Assembly (NCBI GenBank): GCA_036741775.1
Contig: DAINRQ010000004.1
Span: forward strand, 62,001-126,000
DNA: 64,000 bases
DNA from: JAJKIV01 sp036741775
GTDB lineage: Bacteria; Gemmatimonadota; Gemmatimonadetes; Gemmatimonadales; Gemmatimonadaceae
Reading direction: 5' to 3'
The position numbers were made by a program, and so were the translations under genes. The notes beneath the pieces were generated by a model, which was not told where the DNA came from, did not search any database, and worked only from the letters and a program-made list of their open reading frames with translations. This document shows positions 44,826 to 53,511 of this stretch, piece by piece. Each line of letters opens with the position of its first letter. The stretch's first letter is position 1.

Positions 44826-47201
44826 ATGCGTGCTCTTCTGCCGCTGCTCGCCGCAGCGAATCTGAACGACCCTATCGTCTACAACGGGCGCGACCGAAAG
44901 ATCGACGTCCAGATTCCACGCGTCGAAGCAGACGTCACGATCGACGGCTCGCTGACCGAGCCGGCGTGGACACAGGCGGCCATCCTCACTGGCTTCTCGC
45001 AGTTCCAGCCGGTAGACGGACGCGCCGCGACGGACTCCACCGCGGTCATGGTCTGGTACTCGGCAACCGCCATCCACTTCGGCATCCGCGCGTACGAGGC
45101 CCACGGCGCGGTGAACGCCAACCTCCTCGACCGCGACAAGATCTTCACCGACGAGAATATCCAGATCCTGCTCGGCACGTTCAACGACGGGCGCCAGGCC
45201 ATGGTATTCGCCGTGAACCCGCTCGGCGTCCAGGCGGACGGGACGCTCAACGAAGGCACCGGTGGGCGCGGCGGCGGTTCATTCGGCGCGGGACAGCAGG
45301 CACGCGAGCAGCCGGACCTCAGCGCGAACTTCGTGTTCGACTCCAAGGGGCGTGTGACCGAGTTCGGCTACGAGGTCGAGGTGCGCATTCCGTTCAAGAG
45401 CCTGCGCTACCAGTCGAAGGACGTGCAGGACTGGGGCATCAACGTCGTGCGCCAGGTCCAGCACCTGGGAGCGGAGGACACGTGGGCACCGACGAGCCGG
45501 GGGGCGGCATCGTTCCTCGCCCAGTCGGGGCGACTGATCGGCCTGCGGGACCTTCGGCGTGGACTCGTCGTCGACGTCATCCCCGAGGTCGTCACCCGCA
45601 GCCTCGGCTCCGAGGATACGGGTGGCCAGTGGGACTACCGACGTGACGGTCCACAGGTTGGCGGCAACGTCCGTTGGGGGATCACGAACAACCTGACGTT
45701 CAACGGCACCGTGAACCCCGACTTCGCACAGGTGGAGGCAGACGTCGCCGCCATTCAATACGACCCGCGCGCGGCGGTATCGTTCCCGGAGCGACGGCCG
45801 TTCTTCCTCGAGGCAATCGAGCACTTCGCGACGCCGAGTAACCTCGTCTACACGCGCCGCATCGTGAAGCCGGATGGCGCGGCGAAGCTGACCGGGAAGG
45901 TCGCCGGGACGAACATCGCATTCCTCTCGGCAGTGGACGACCGCACCACCTCACTCGACTGGGGCAGCGAGGACACTCGGCCTAACGCGAACCGGCCGTT
46001 CTACAATGTGCTGCGGGCAACCCGTGACCTCGGCGGCTCATCGAGGCTCGGGCTCGTCTACACCGACAAGGTCGACGGGGGCTACTACAACCGCGTCCTC
46101 GGCGTGGACGGCCGGTTCGTGTTCAACGGGATCTACACCATGCGCGGTCAGATCGCGGGAAGCGCGACACGGCGGTTCGGCGCCACGACGCGCGCGCCGC
46201 TCTGGAACGCGTCGTTCGACCGGCAGGGCCGCAACCTCTGGCTGACGTACTCGATCAGCGCGAGCGATCCCGATTTCCGAGCGGCGTCGGGTTTCCTGTC
46301 GCGGACCGGCATCGTGAACGCGAGCTTCAATCATCGTTACACGTGGCTCGCGGGCTCCACGGACGCGCTCGTGCAGACGTCGACGTTCGCCATTCAACCG
46401 AGCTTCACGTGGCAGTACGACCGGTTCGTGCACGGGAAGTCGTGGCAGGACGGGAAGCTCCACTTCAACGAGAACCTCACGTTCCGAGGTGGGTGGCGCG
46501 CTGGCGCGTCGGTGCTCGTCGAGCGCTTTGGCTTCGACGACAACCTCTACGCGGGATACCGTCTCCTCCGCCCGACGGCGACCGGATTCGATACGATCCC
46601 GTTCACCGGCGTCGGGCGGCTCGACAACCTCGACTACGTCGTCTCGTTCGGCACTCCGCAATTCAAGCGGTTCTCCGCCGACTTCTTTGCCGTCTGGGGC
46701 CAGGACGAGAACTTCTACGAGTGGTCGTCGGCCAACATCCTGAACTTCACGACGAATGTCAGCTGGCGTCCGATCGACAAGCTTCGCCTCGATGCCGGCT
46801 ACCAGCAGATCGAGTACAATCGTAAGACGGACGGCAGCACCGTCGGCATCCGAAAGATTCCCCGTCTCAAGGTCGAGTATCAGATCGCGCGGCCGATGTT
46901 CTTCCGCGTCGTGGGCCAGTACGATGCTGAGCAGCAGGCGGCGCTGTACGATGATTCGCGCACGGGGTACGCGATCGTTCGCCCTCTCCCGTATCGTGGC
47001 TTCGTGGTCGAGCGCGACCTCGGCTTCGCGCGCAACGATCTCCGGGTGGATTGGCTCTTCTCCTACCAGCCCACCCCGGGGACGGTCCTGTTCGCGGGCT
47101 ACGGCGGATCCTACAATGGACCGGAACACCTCCGCTTTCGCGAGATGCAGCGAACAGAAGACGGATTCTTTGTAAAGCTGAGCTATCTACTGCGAATGTA
47201 G
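44826..47201 (+). CDS. DUF5916 outer-membrane protein with N-terminal CBM9-like domain
   Basis: A 791-residue envelope protein. After a weak or missing signal sequence (MRALLPLLAAA) comes a carbohydrate-binding-9-like domain (about 28-215: IPRVEADVTIDGSLTEPAWTQ, AIHFGIRAYEAH), then a long beta-rich DUF5916 barrel starting near FNGTVNPDFAQVEADVAAI and SFPERRPFFLE. It ends DGFFVKLSYLLRM. The family is frequent in Gemmatimonadota and Bacteroidota, and no activity is known. The N-terminus is shorter than usual, so a start further upstream is possible, but no in-frame start with a better signal was found. Family A copy 6 follows. Confidence 0.85.
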   Translation: MRALLPLLAAANLNDPIVYNGRDRKIDVQIPRVEADVTIDGSLTEPAWTQAAILTGFSQFQPVDGRAATDSTAVMVWYSATAIHFGIRAYEAHGAVNANLLDRDKIFTDENIQILLGTFNDGRQAMVFAVNPLGVQADGTLNEGTGGRGGGSFGAGQQAREQPDLSANFVFDSKGRVTEFGYEVEVRIPFKSLRYQSKDVQDWGINVVRQVQHLGAEDTWAPTSRGAASFLAQSGRLIGLRDLRRGLVVDVIPEVVTRSLGSEDTGGQWDYRRDGPQVGGNVRWGITNNLTFNGTVNPDFAQVEADVAAIQYDPRAAVSFPERRPFFLEAIEHFATPSNLVYTRRIVKPDGAAKLTGKVAGTNIAFLSAVDDRTTSLDWGSEDTRPNANRPFYNVLRATRDLGGSSRLGLVYTDKVDGGYYNRVLGVDGRFVFNGIYTMRGQIAGSATRRFGATTRAPLWNASFDRQGRNLWLTYSISASDPDFRAASGFLSRTGIVNASFNHRYTWLAGSTDALVQTSTFAIQPSFTWQYDRFVHGKSWQDGKLHFNENLTFRGGWRAGASVLVERFGFDDNLYAGYRLLRPTATGFDTIPFTGVGRLDNLDYVVSFGTPQFKRFSADFFAVWGQDENFYEWSSANILNFTTNVSWRPIDKLRLDAGYQQIEYNRKTDGSTVGIRKIPRLKVEYQIARPMFFRVVGQYDAEQQAALYDDSRTGYAIVRPLPYRGFVVERDLGFARNDLRVDWLFSYQPTPGTVLFAGYGGSYNGPEHLRFREMQRTEDGFFVKLSYLLRM

Positions 47202-47206
47202 GAAGA

Positions 47207-47328
47207 AGCTATCAGCCATCAGCTAGCAGCTATCAGCAAAGCGAGAACCCTCGGGATGCCCCTCTCCGATAGGGAGGCATCCCGAGGGTTTAGCGTTGCT
47301 GATAGCTGCTAGCTGATGGCTGATAGCT
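47207..47328. repeat. Family A double hairpin, copy 6, between convergent genes
   Basis: The outer arms (GCTATCAGCCATCAGCTAGC, with complement ending near 47328) pair almost perfectly over about 30 bases. The inner stem is ACCCTCGGGATGCC against GGCATCCCGAGGGT. This is the most regular copy of the family. It lies between the converging DUF5916 and small membrane-protein genes. Confidence 0.88.
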
Positions 47329-47683
47329 TTTCTCTATGCTTGACTGTCGCATACCCGACGATGATACCGACGATGGCCCCGGGAAGCATGATCTCCCAGT
47401 AGTACGCCGGTTGGCCAGCCGCCTTCTGCATGAACGACACGCCGTACGCGAGCAGCAGGCCGATCCCCATCCCGAACAGGATCCCGAGCGGCAGCGAATC
47501 GAACTTCTTCGCAAAGAGCCCGATCAGCAGCCCGGCGATCAGCCCCTTCACCGTCGAACCGATGACGATACCGATGATTCCGGCGCGGATGTTCGGGTCG
47601 TCACCCGCCGATACGAGCGCCGAGAGGCCGTCCGGGATTCCGAGCACGCCGCCGAGGAGCATGCCGAAGATGGGTTTCTTCAT
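47309..47683 (-). CDS. Small integral membrane protein, function unknown
   Basis: A 124-residue protein with three or four hydrophobic helices, rich in glycine (FGMLLGGVLGIPDGLSALV, AGIIGIVIGSTVKGLIAGLLIGLFA, LGILFGMGIGLLLAYGVSFM, MLPGAIVGIIVGYATV). The C-terminus is translated from the right arm of family A copy 6 (KLSAIS), so the repeat supplies the stop codon. I do not recognise a family. ATG 47683 gives the natural MKKPIFG start; ATG 47728 is an alternative that would add 15 residues. It is downstream of the kinase gene on the same strand and may share its transcript. Confidence 0.7.
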   Translation of the reverse strand: MKKPIFGMLLGGVLGIPDGLSALVSAGDDPNIRAGIIGIVIGSTVKGLIAGLLIGLFAKKFDSLPLGILFGMGIGLLLAYGVSFMQKAAGQPAYYWEIMLPGAIVGIIVGYATVKHREKLSAIS

Positions 47684-47765
47684 GGGAGGGGAGGGTGGAG
47701 TGGGTTGGAGAGCGGCCACGGCTTTCATGGACTCACGTTCCCATACAACGTCTGGCGCGGGTCCT

Positions 47766-48767
47766 TTAGCGCCCGCGGACGGCGAGCAGGGTGATGCGCA
47801 TGACGAGGTACGCGACCACGAGCAGGATCGGCGTGCTGTAACGAATCGCGAACCGGCGTCCACGCTCGAACAGGTTCTCGCGGTACGCGCTCACGGGCTC
47901 GCCAGCGCGGAACGACGCGACGTCGCGCGCCAGCGCCGTCACGTCCTGGTAGCGGGCGTTCGGGTCCGTCGCCATCGCCTTATGGATGATCGCCTGCAGC
48001 GGACGAGGCAACGCCCGATCGCCGCGCGGCTCGCTCACGTCGTCCGACGCGGCGGCGCAGAGGTCCCGGAGGATGGCGCCGAGGGAGTAGACGTCCACGC
48101 GCGCGTCCACGAGTGCCGGGTCGCCGGCGGCCTGTTCGGGCGCCATGTACCCCGGTGTGCCCAGCACGACACCGTGTCCCGTACTCGATACCACGTTAGG
48201 CGACTCGCCAGGAATGATGCCCGGGTCGTGATCACCTGACGGGATGCCCGCATCGGTAACCAGCTTGGCTACCCCCCAGTCCATCACCAGGACCTCGCCG
48301 AACGGACCGACCATCACGTTCTGCGGCTTGAGGTCGCGGTGAATGACGCCGTGCGCGTGCGCGAACGCTACGGCCTCCGAGATGCGCTCCACAATGCGCA
48401 GCCGATCGGCGAGCGGCGACGACGGTAGCGCGTCGAGCGGCGCGCCGCGTACGAACTTCATGGCGTAATAGACTCGGCCATCGTTCAAGCGCCCGACGTC
48501 ATGCACTGGCACAATGCCCGGGTGCTCCAGCCGCGCGAGCGTGCGTGCCTCGCGAAGCATGCGCGCCGCGATGTCGGGCGACGCCTCCGGGAGCCGGATG
48601 GCCTTCAGGGCAACGTCGCGGCCGAGCTCACGGTCGCGAGCGCGATAGACCGTCCCCATGCCGCCCTGACCGATGCGGTCGATGAGCTCGTACTTCGTCC
48701 CGCTCAGGTCCGGCGCGTCGGCGGCCTGCTGCAGTCGCCGAATGGCCGCATCACTCAGCGCGGTCAC
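47766..48767 (-). CDS. Membrane-anchored Ser/Thr protein kinase
   Basis: A 333-residue Hanks-type kinase. It has the glycine loop GQGGMG (33-38), the catalytic lysine K55 (VALKAI), the catalytic HRDLKPQN (143-150) and a DWG in place of DFG (163-165). The activation segment ends GTPGYMAPEQ. A hydrophobic C-terminal helix (STPILLVVAYLVMRITLLAV, about 311-330) anchors it in the inner membrane, and nothing follows on the outer side, so there is no sensor domain. Its start overlaps the sigma-factor stop by 4 bases. It probably phosphorylates that sigma factor or an associated protein, a known pairing in related phyla. Confidence 0.92.
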   Translation of the reverse strand: MTALSDAAIRRLQQAADAPDLSGTKYELIDRIGQGGMGTVYRARDRELGRDVALKAIRLPEASPDIAARMLREARTLARLEHPGIVPVHDVGRLNDGRVYYAMKFVRGAPLDALPSSPLADRLRIVERISEAVAFAHAHGVIHRDLKPQNVMVGPFGEVLVMDWGVAKLVTDAGIPSGDHDPGIIPGESPNVVSSTGHGVVLGTPGYMAPEQAAGDPALVDARVDVYSLGAILRDLCAAASDDVSEPRGDRALPRPLQAIIHKAMATDPNARYQDVTALARDVASFRAGEPVSAYRENLFERGRRFAIRYSTPILLVVAYLVMRITLLAVRGR

Positions 48768-49555
48768 GACGGATCGACCCCGAACAGCTCGCGGGCCTCG
48801 AGGCGAAACTCATCATCGCTGGCGCAGAGTGCGTGAAGCCGCTCGAGGAGGAGCCGCCGGAGCTCTCGGCGCGCGAAGGCCAGGTAGTTCGTCACCTGCG
48901 TGACAGGAATTCCGAGCTCGGACGCGAGCTGTGCGTAGGTCGGTCGTCCGCCCGCGTTCTCATCGAGATCGTACCGCTGGAAGACCGCAAAGTGCACATC
49001 CTTGCCCGCCGCAACACACGCCTCACGAAGCGCCGCCGCCGCGTCGGCGAAGAGCGCGCGGATCCACTCCTGGCGGAAGAAATCGTCGTCGTCTGGCCCA
49101 GGTATCGTGGCTCCGTTCGCGCCGGTGACTGACGGCCGCTCCTGGAGCTCGGCTTCAGCGGTAGCGAAATCGAGCGAGACGAACGACAGTCCGCCGCCGC
49201 GCTTCATTCGTCCGGCCGCCTTGTGTTCGTTCGCGACGAACCCGTCGAGGCAAACGCGAAGGAAGGTCCGAAACCGCGCCCGCTCCGAGTCGAACCGTGC
49301 GAGCGTGTTCTTCTCGAAGGCGCGCGCGAAGAATTCCTGCGTCAGGTCGGCTGCGTCGTCGCGGTCGGCCCTCCACTTGATGCGGACGTACTTGTAAACC
49401 GGACGCCAGTACGCCGAAATCAGCGCGTCGAACGCAACGCGGCGTTGCTGGTGATCGGTACTCGCGATTCCGGCGATGACGGAATGGCGCGTGGCAGGGA
49501 AGGCTGGCACGACGTTGAACGGCGGGTGGAGGGGCGACGCATAGCCGGCGGACAT
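48764..49555 (-). CDS. RNA polymerase sigma factor (ECF-like) paired with a Ser/Thr kinase
   Basis: A sigma-70 family factor of about 263 residues. Region 2 is visible (DALISAYWRPVYKYVRIKW, DDAADLTQEFFARAFEK) and so is region 4 near the C-terminus (TYAQLASELGIPVTQVTNYLAFARRELRRLL). A linker of about 100 residues between the two regions is longer than usual for ECF factors. The start is either ATG 49555 (MSAGYASPL) or 49573 further upstream. It begins 6-24 bases after the HTH gene and overlaps the kinase gene by 4 bases. No anti-sigma factor is seen, so the kinase may replace it. Confidence 0.88.
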   Translation of the reverse strand: MSAGYASPLHPPFNVVPAFPATRHSVIAGIASTDHQQRRVAFDALISAYWRPVYKYVRIKWRADRDDAADLTQEFFARAFEKNTLARFDSERARFRTFLRVCLDGFVANEHKAAGRMKRGGGLSFVSLDFATAEAELQERPSVTGANGATIPGPDDDDFFRQEWIRALFADAAAALREACVAAGKDVHFAVFQRYDLDENAGGRPTYAQLASELGIPVTQVTNYLAFARRELRRLLLERLHALCASDDEFRLEARELFGVDPS

Positions 49556-49579
49556 CGTAGGCCCTGGGCACAACCTGCG

Positions 49580-50392
49580 TCAATACGACGGTTCCGCCGC
49601 TGAAGAGGCACGAAAGAGCCGCGGCCGCAGGGCATCGACGAGCGCCGCGTGCGTCATGTGGCCCGGAACGGCGGAGGGCCCGAACCCCGCCAGCCACTGT
49701 AACTCGCGCGAGAGCGCGCGCGGCGACGCGTAGCCAAGGAGCGCGGCCGCACCACGGGTGCGGACGCCACCGGCAGACAGGAGGTGAAACGCTGCGCTGA
49801 CGCGTGCGCAGGCGAGCAGGGTGCGCGCGGACGCAAGCCCAGCGCGGGCAAGCCACCGGTCGAGCGTCCGGCGCGTGGTATTGGCGGCGGTCGCGAGGTC
49901 GTCCACTGACCGAAGCCTGTCGGGACGACGGAAGAGGAGCGCGATGGCAGCGGCGATCTCGGGCGGAAGGGGCGCGAGCGGCGCATCGAACGCCGCGTTC
50001 ACCAGCGGCTCGGCTCCGGTTCCCGCGATGGACCGCTGTAGTGTTCGGAGCAACGCGCTCGCACCGTCATCGACGCCGCGTACGACGATCTCCGCGTCGC
50101 ACGCTCGAACGAGCGATCGCACCGCGTGAATGGCGGCGGCCGTCACGGAGACATAGCCGACGACAGGCGTGGCCGGCGCGCGGCCACGCGCGGTCTCCAG
50201 CTCCCTGACGCGCTCGCCCGCGAAACGTTCGGCGCCCGCACACGGATCGACGACGATGACGTCACACGTGCGTTCGCGAGCGCAAGCCGTGAGCTGTTCC
50301 CACACAGGGACCGACACGACGCGATGGGGCGCCGCGAGCGCGTGGCGGAGCTGCGTGAGAGACTGCGGCGGAAGGAAGGCGAGGGCGATCAC
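49580..50392 (-). CDS. Receiver-like plus AraC-type HTH regulator
   Basis: A 270-residue regulator. The N-terminal 125 residues look like a degenerate receiver (strands MIALAFLPP, CDVIVVDPCAG and PVVGYVSVTAA), with an aspartate at the expected place but no acidic pair. The C-terminal part (about 160-260) carries an AraC-type helix-turn-helix (DLATAANTTRRTLDRWLARAG, then ARVSAAFHLLSAGGVRTRGAAALLGY and RALSRELQWLAGFGP). It is the first gene of an apparent three-gene operon with the sigma factor and the membrane kinase, suggesting it controls or is controlled by the pair. Confidence 0.8.
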   Translation of the reverse strand: MIALAFLPPQSLTQLRHALAAPHRVVSVPVWEQLTACARERTCDVIVVDPCAGAERFAGERVRELETARGRAPATPVVGYVSVTAAAIHAVRSLVRACDAEIVVRGVDDGASALLRTLQRSIAGTGAEPLVNAAFDAPLAPLPPEIAAAIALLFRRPDRLRSVDDLATAANTTRRTLDRWLARAGLASARTLLACARVSAAFHLLSAGGVRTRGAAALLGYASPRALSRELQWLAGFGPSAVPGHMTHAALVDALRPRLFRASSAAEPSY

Positions 50393-50469
50393 ACGCGGCC
50401 GTTGGCGACGCGCATGTATAGCGCCGGTCGCTCAGCGCACTGTCATCATTTCAACGCAGGGTGTATCAC

Positions 50470-50612
50470 CTTCTGTCATTCCGAGCCGTCAGGCGAGGAA
50501 TCGTCGGCCTCCCGATAGAGTGTCATTCCGAGCCGCAGGCGAGGAATCCTCGGCGTCCCGATAGAGTGTCATTCCTCGCCTGCGGCCCTGCGGGCCTTCG
50601 CTCGGAATGACA
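50470..50612. repeat. Tandem and inverted family C repeats
   Basis: Two direct copies of TGTCATTCCGAGCCG with GCGAGGAATC lie at about 50475-50505 and 50520-50550, followed by an inverted copy (ATTCCTCGCC, CTCGGAATGACAC) at about 50571-50612. They are separated by the repeated CCCGATAGAG. No gene lies here. The related copies are at 20169-20212 and 20498-20548. Confidence 0.75.
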
Positions 50613-50613
50613 C

Positions 50614-50973
50614 TTACCAACGCCGATCGCGCTCTGGATCCTCCTCCGGGTCGTCGAGCAGGCGATCGTCTTCTCGGTCGCGCTCTGGCGTCCACCCCGT
50701 CAGCAGGCTGTTCGGCTCCTCGATCAACTCCTCGCCGCCGTCCTCGGCCTGCAGTGGGGCTTCGGCGTCCAGGATCCGGCGCGCCTCCTCGGCGTCTTCC
50801 CGCCGTACCGCGAGTCGGACCGGATAAATCAGCGCCATCGACGGAATCATGCCGCCCGCGTTGTCGCGCATCACCGCCGAGGGGATGTTGTGCGCCTCGA
50901 GAACGAGGTGGGCCATCGTTGCCTCGACCTCGCTCGAGTACTTCCTGAGGACGATCACTTCCTCGTCAGCCAC
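50614..50973 (-). CDS. DUF2007-type signal-transducing domain protein
   Basis: A 119-residue cytoplasmic protein. The N-terminal 75 residues match the DUF2007 (putative signal-transducing protein) fold: EVIVLRKYSSEVEATMAHLVLEAHNIPSAVMRDNAGG broken by a loop, then YPVRLAVRREDAEEARRIL. The C-terminal 45 residues are acidic and probably disordered. DUF2007 has no proven function. It is isolated between repeat C and the following gene. Confidence 0.82.
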   Translation of the reverse strand: MADEEVIVLRKYSSEVEATMAHLVLEAHNIPSAVMRDNAGGMIPSMALIYPVRLAVRREDAEEARRILDAEAPLQAEDGGEELIEEPNSLLTGWTPERDREDDRLLDDPEEDPERDRRW

Positions 50974-51157
50974 GGTGTCCTCCGTCGCGAATTCATTTGG
51001 ATCGGCGCGATGGTGAAGCCCCGCTCGACCCTGGCTGCACGGACGTTAATCGGCGTACCGGCTGGCCGCGATGCTGTGCCGCATGCCGGCGGTGTGCAAC
51101 GAAAAGGGTCCGCGACAGGCGGACCCTCGTTCCTTCGTCATCCCGTTCCCGTTCCCG

Positions 51158-51667
51158 TCAGCTTCGCGCCGGAGTGGGTGCACACCAGTCGGCCTCGGGG
51201 CGAAGCTTCCGATACGCGTCCACCGCGTGCTGAAGCGCGAGGAGGGCCGACGCCTCGAGCTCGTACTCGACCCCGAGTGACGTGAGCTTCGAGAGATCGT
51301 GGGCGCGGAACTCCCCGGAGGCGCGATCGCTCAATGAATGGCGTCGCGCATACTCGCGGCACGCGTGCCATAGGCTATTGGCCTTGTGCCACCACGCGTC
51401 GCGCCGCTCGCCGTTCACCTTCATGCACGACGCCTCGTACGCTGTCGCCGCGGCGGCGAGCTGCTCGTCACTCGCGGCTACGAGCCTGAGGGCGGCGCGC
51501 TGTTCGCTCTCGTCGGTCTCCATTTCAACCAGCCGGGCATACCGATGGTGCTGGCGGCAACACTCGGCGGCGGAGCGGAACAGGACGTCTGCCTTGTCAC
51601 AGATCGTCGGTTGAGGGACGACCGCGGCCGCCTGCGAGGCGGTGCGGCGCTGCTTCGTCTTCGGCAT
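51158..51667 (-). CDS. Hypothetical helical protein
   Basis: A 169-residue protein that appears mostly alpha-helical (DKADVLFRSAAECCRQHHRYARL, LVAASDEQLAAAATAYEASC, NSLWHACREYARRHSL). It contains three cysteines and several histidines, without a clear zinc motif. I do not recognise a family. Codon usage and G+C look like the neighbours. The 184 bases between it and the DUF2007 gene downstream hold nothing recognisable. Confidence 0.6.
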   Translation of the reverse strand: MPKTKQRRTASQAAAVVPQPTICDKADVLFRSAAECCRQHHRYARLVEMETDESEQRAALRLVAASDEQLAAAATAYEASCMKVNGERRDAWWHKANSLWHACREYARRHSLSDRASGEFRAHDLSKLTSLGVEYELEASALLALQHAVDAYRKLRPEADWCAPTPARS

Positions 51668-52211
51668 CGGGGAACCGGAAAGGAGGACGGAGTGGCGGGA
51701 CCTACGGACGGCGTCTCTCGTGTTCTGGAGGGAGGAGCCAGGAAACGCCGTGTCTCATGATAACTAGACGACGCACCGCCGCGCCGGTCAGCCGTTGGCC
51801 TATCGCAATATGGAGCAAGGCGAGCTCTACCGTAAAGGCATCGGACCAGAGGCTGACGCGGCCGGCCGGTCGGAACAGCGATGCCGCGGATGAGCGGGAA
51901 ACGGCCGGATCGGTCGTCGGGAATCGGGGATGCGGAACGGGAACCGGCTCGGAGGCGGTGGCGTCCGGACAGCGGCGGTTCCCGTTAATCCCGGCTCGTT
52001 GCGCGGCGCCGTATCGATGCAGAGCCGTCATCCGGCTGTTTCCGCGTCATCCGCTCGATCGCAGTTCCGACCGGCCCGCGTGCGCGGGGCCTAATACGCG
52101 CAGGCCGGTCACCCTGCACCTACCACCACCAGCTCAGCTAACAGGGACGAGCGCCGTTGCCGTGCCCGGCGACGATGGCGTCCGCAGTGTGGGATGACGT
52201 ACCGGGCGCCC
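51668..52211. repeat. Intergenic stretch with family B MITE-like element, copy 3
   Basis: These 544 bases contain no convincing gene. At 51864-52077 is a family B element with terminal inverted repeats of about 50 bases: GGCCGGTCGGAAC at the left end and GTTCCGACCGGCC at the right. The core includes GGTGGCGTCC and an inner palindrome, AACGGGAACCG against CGGTTCCCGTTAATCCCG. The remainder (51668-51863 and 52078-52211) shows AGCTAACAGG-type fragments and nothing else recognisable. Confidence 0.7.
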
Positions 52212-53363
52212 TCACTTCAAATCGACGTTGTGCTTGCTCACGAGGTCGATGTACGTCGCATAGCCGCCCTTCGACGCCTCGGACGCGAAGCTGTCCAGCG
52301 TCTGGAGCAGTTGGGTGCTGAAATAACCGGGTACGCTCTGAGGGTGCGAGCCGTAGAAGCCCCCGCCGAAGTAGCTCCGGATGATGACGCTGCGGGAAGT
52401 GCGGGGGAGGGAACGTACGCTCGCGGCGAACACGTCGAACGTCCCTTCGCGCATCAGGTAGAACTCGACGTTCGACACGTACAGCGCCGAGACTCTCTCT
52501 CCGCGCTCGGTCACGACCTTGCCGATCTCTCGCAGAGCGTGTGGCCCCGCGAGGTTCCCGACCACCGGGACCACGAGGTTCCGGGCCTGGAGCCCCTTCA
52601 GGTACTGAAAGTCGTCCTCGCGGGCGAGATAGGTCGCCTGCTTGCCAGAGAGATCGCGCTCTAGGAGGAGCGTCTTGAGCGTAGGATAGTATCGGCGTGG
52701 GGCACGGCCCAGACTCGTGAACCGGAGCTCGAGCCCCGCGTCGAAGAATGCCTGGTGGATTCGCCCGATGGTTTCGAGCTCCGTCGCGGACACGGGTATG
52801 CCGTAGCGTTTCACCTTCGAGCGCACCATCGCCCGCGTGGTCTCGTACTGATCCGCGTCGGGCGCGCTCTGCTCGATGAACTCGACGATGTCGGCGATGC
52901 TCCGCCGGTTCCATTTGGCGATGTCGGCCGGCACGGCGCGCCCCGTGAGGAGCGCGAGATACTCGGCCCGATTGCGTGCCATCTCGAAGAGCGCCTTGAA
53001 CAGCAGGTGCTGAAGCAGGTTATCGCGCCGGATGTCGATGATGAACGCGATGCGCGGGCGAACCTGCGCGATGTACGAGAAGTTCTGGTCGGGGCCGACG
53101 CCGGCGTACGCGCCGCCGCTCACGCCGAGTCGGCGCATCGCACCGAGCACGTGCAGGTACGACGCCTCGTTCGAGATGAGGTTGTCGGAGTCGAAGTAAC
53201 CGCCGGGCTCGGAGACGCGCGCTGAGAGGGCAGCGAACGCGGAATCGCTCAGCGCTGGGGCGTACGACGGCGCCTGTCGGCTCGCGCTCTCAGCCGGCGG
53301 TCGGTGCGCCGACAGCGGCAGAACGGCGAGCAGCAGAGCACCGGCGAGCGTCTTCGTCAGCAT
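52212..53363 (-). CDS. Exported LIC_10091-like protein
   Basis: A 383-residue protein with a signal peptide (TLAGALLLAVLPLSAH). The body matches what I recall of the LIC_10091 family: DSDNLISNEASYLHVLGAMRRLGVSGGAY, then PRIAFIIDIRRDNLLQHLLFKALFEMARNRAEYLALLTGR (quoted in parts). A Rossmann-like or methyltransferase-like fold is suggested by AFIIDIRRDN and RVSALYVSNVEFYL. Activity is unknown. It is a single gene on the minus strand, preceded by the divergent side of the macrodomain gene (148 bases) and followed by repeat B. Confidence 0.65.
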   Translation of the reverse strand: MLTKTLAGALLLAVLPLSAHRPPAESASRQAPSYAPALSDSAFAALSARVSEPGGYFDSDNLISNEASYLHVLGAMRRLGVSGGAYAGVGPDQNFSYIAQVRPRIAFIIDIRRDNLLQHLLFKALFEMARNRAEYLALLTGRAVPADIAKWNRRSIADIVEFIEQSAPDADQYETTRAMVRSKVKRYGIPVSATELETIGRIHQAFFDAGLELRFTSLGRAPRRYYPTLKTLLLERDLSGKQATYLAREDDFQYLKGLQARNLVVPVVGNLAGPHALREIGKVVTERGERVSALYVSNVEFYLMREGTFDVFAASVRSLPRTSRSVIIRSYFGGGFYGSHPQSVPGYFSTQLLQTLDSFASEASKGGYATYIDLVSKHNVDLK

Positions 53364-53511
53364 GAGGAGTAGCGCACGTTCGGGTTCAATGCGAAAACGC
53401 TGCCCTCGAGCGAGCCGAGTCCGCCGCGCGCGCGAGTCGCTCGTTCAACCTGACGCGTGCGCGGTCGCTTGGAAAGCGGGTTTGCCGAACCCTGTCGTTC
53501 GTAGCGACGCA

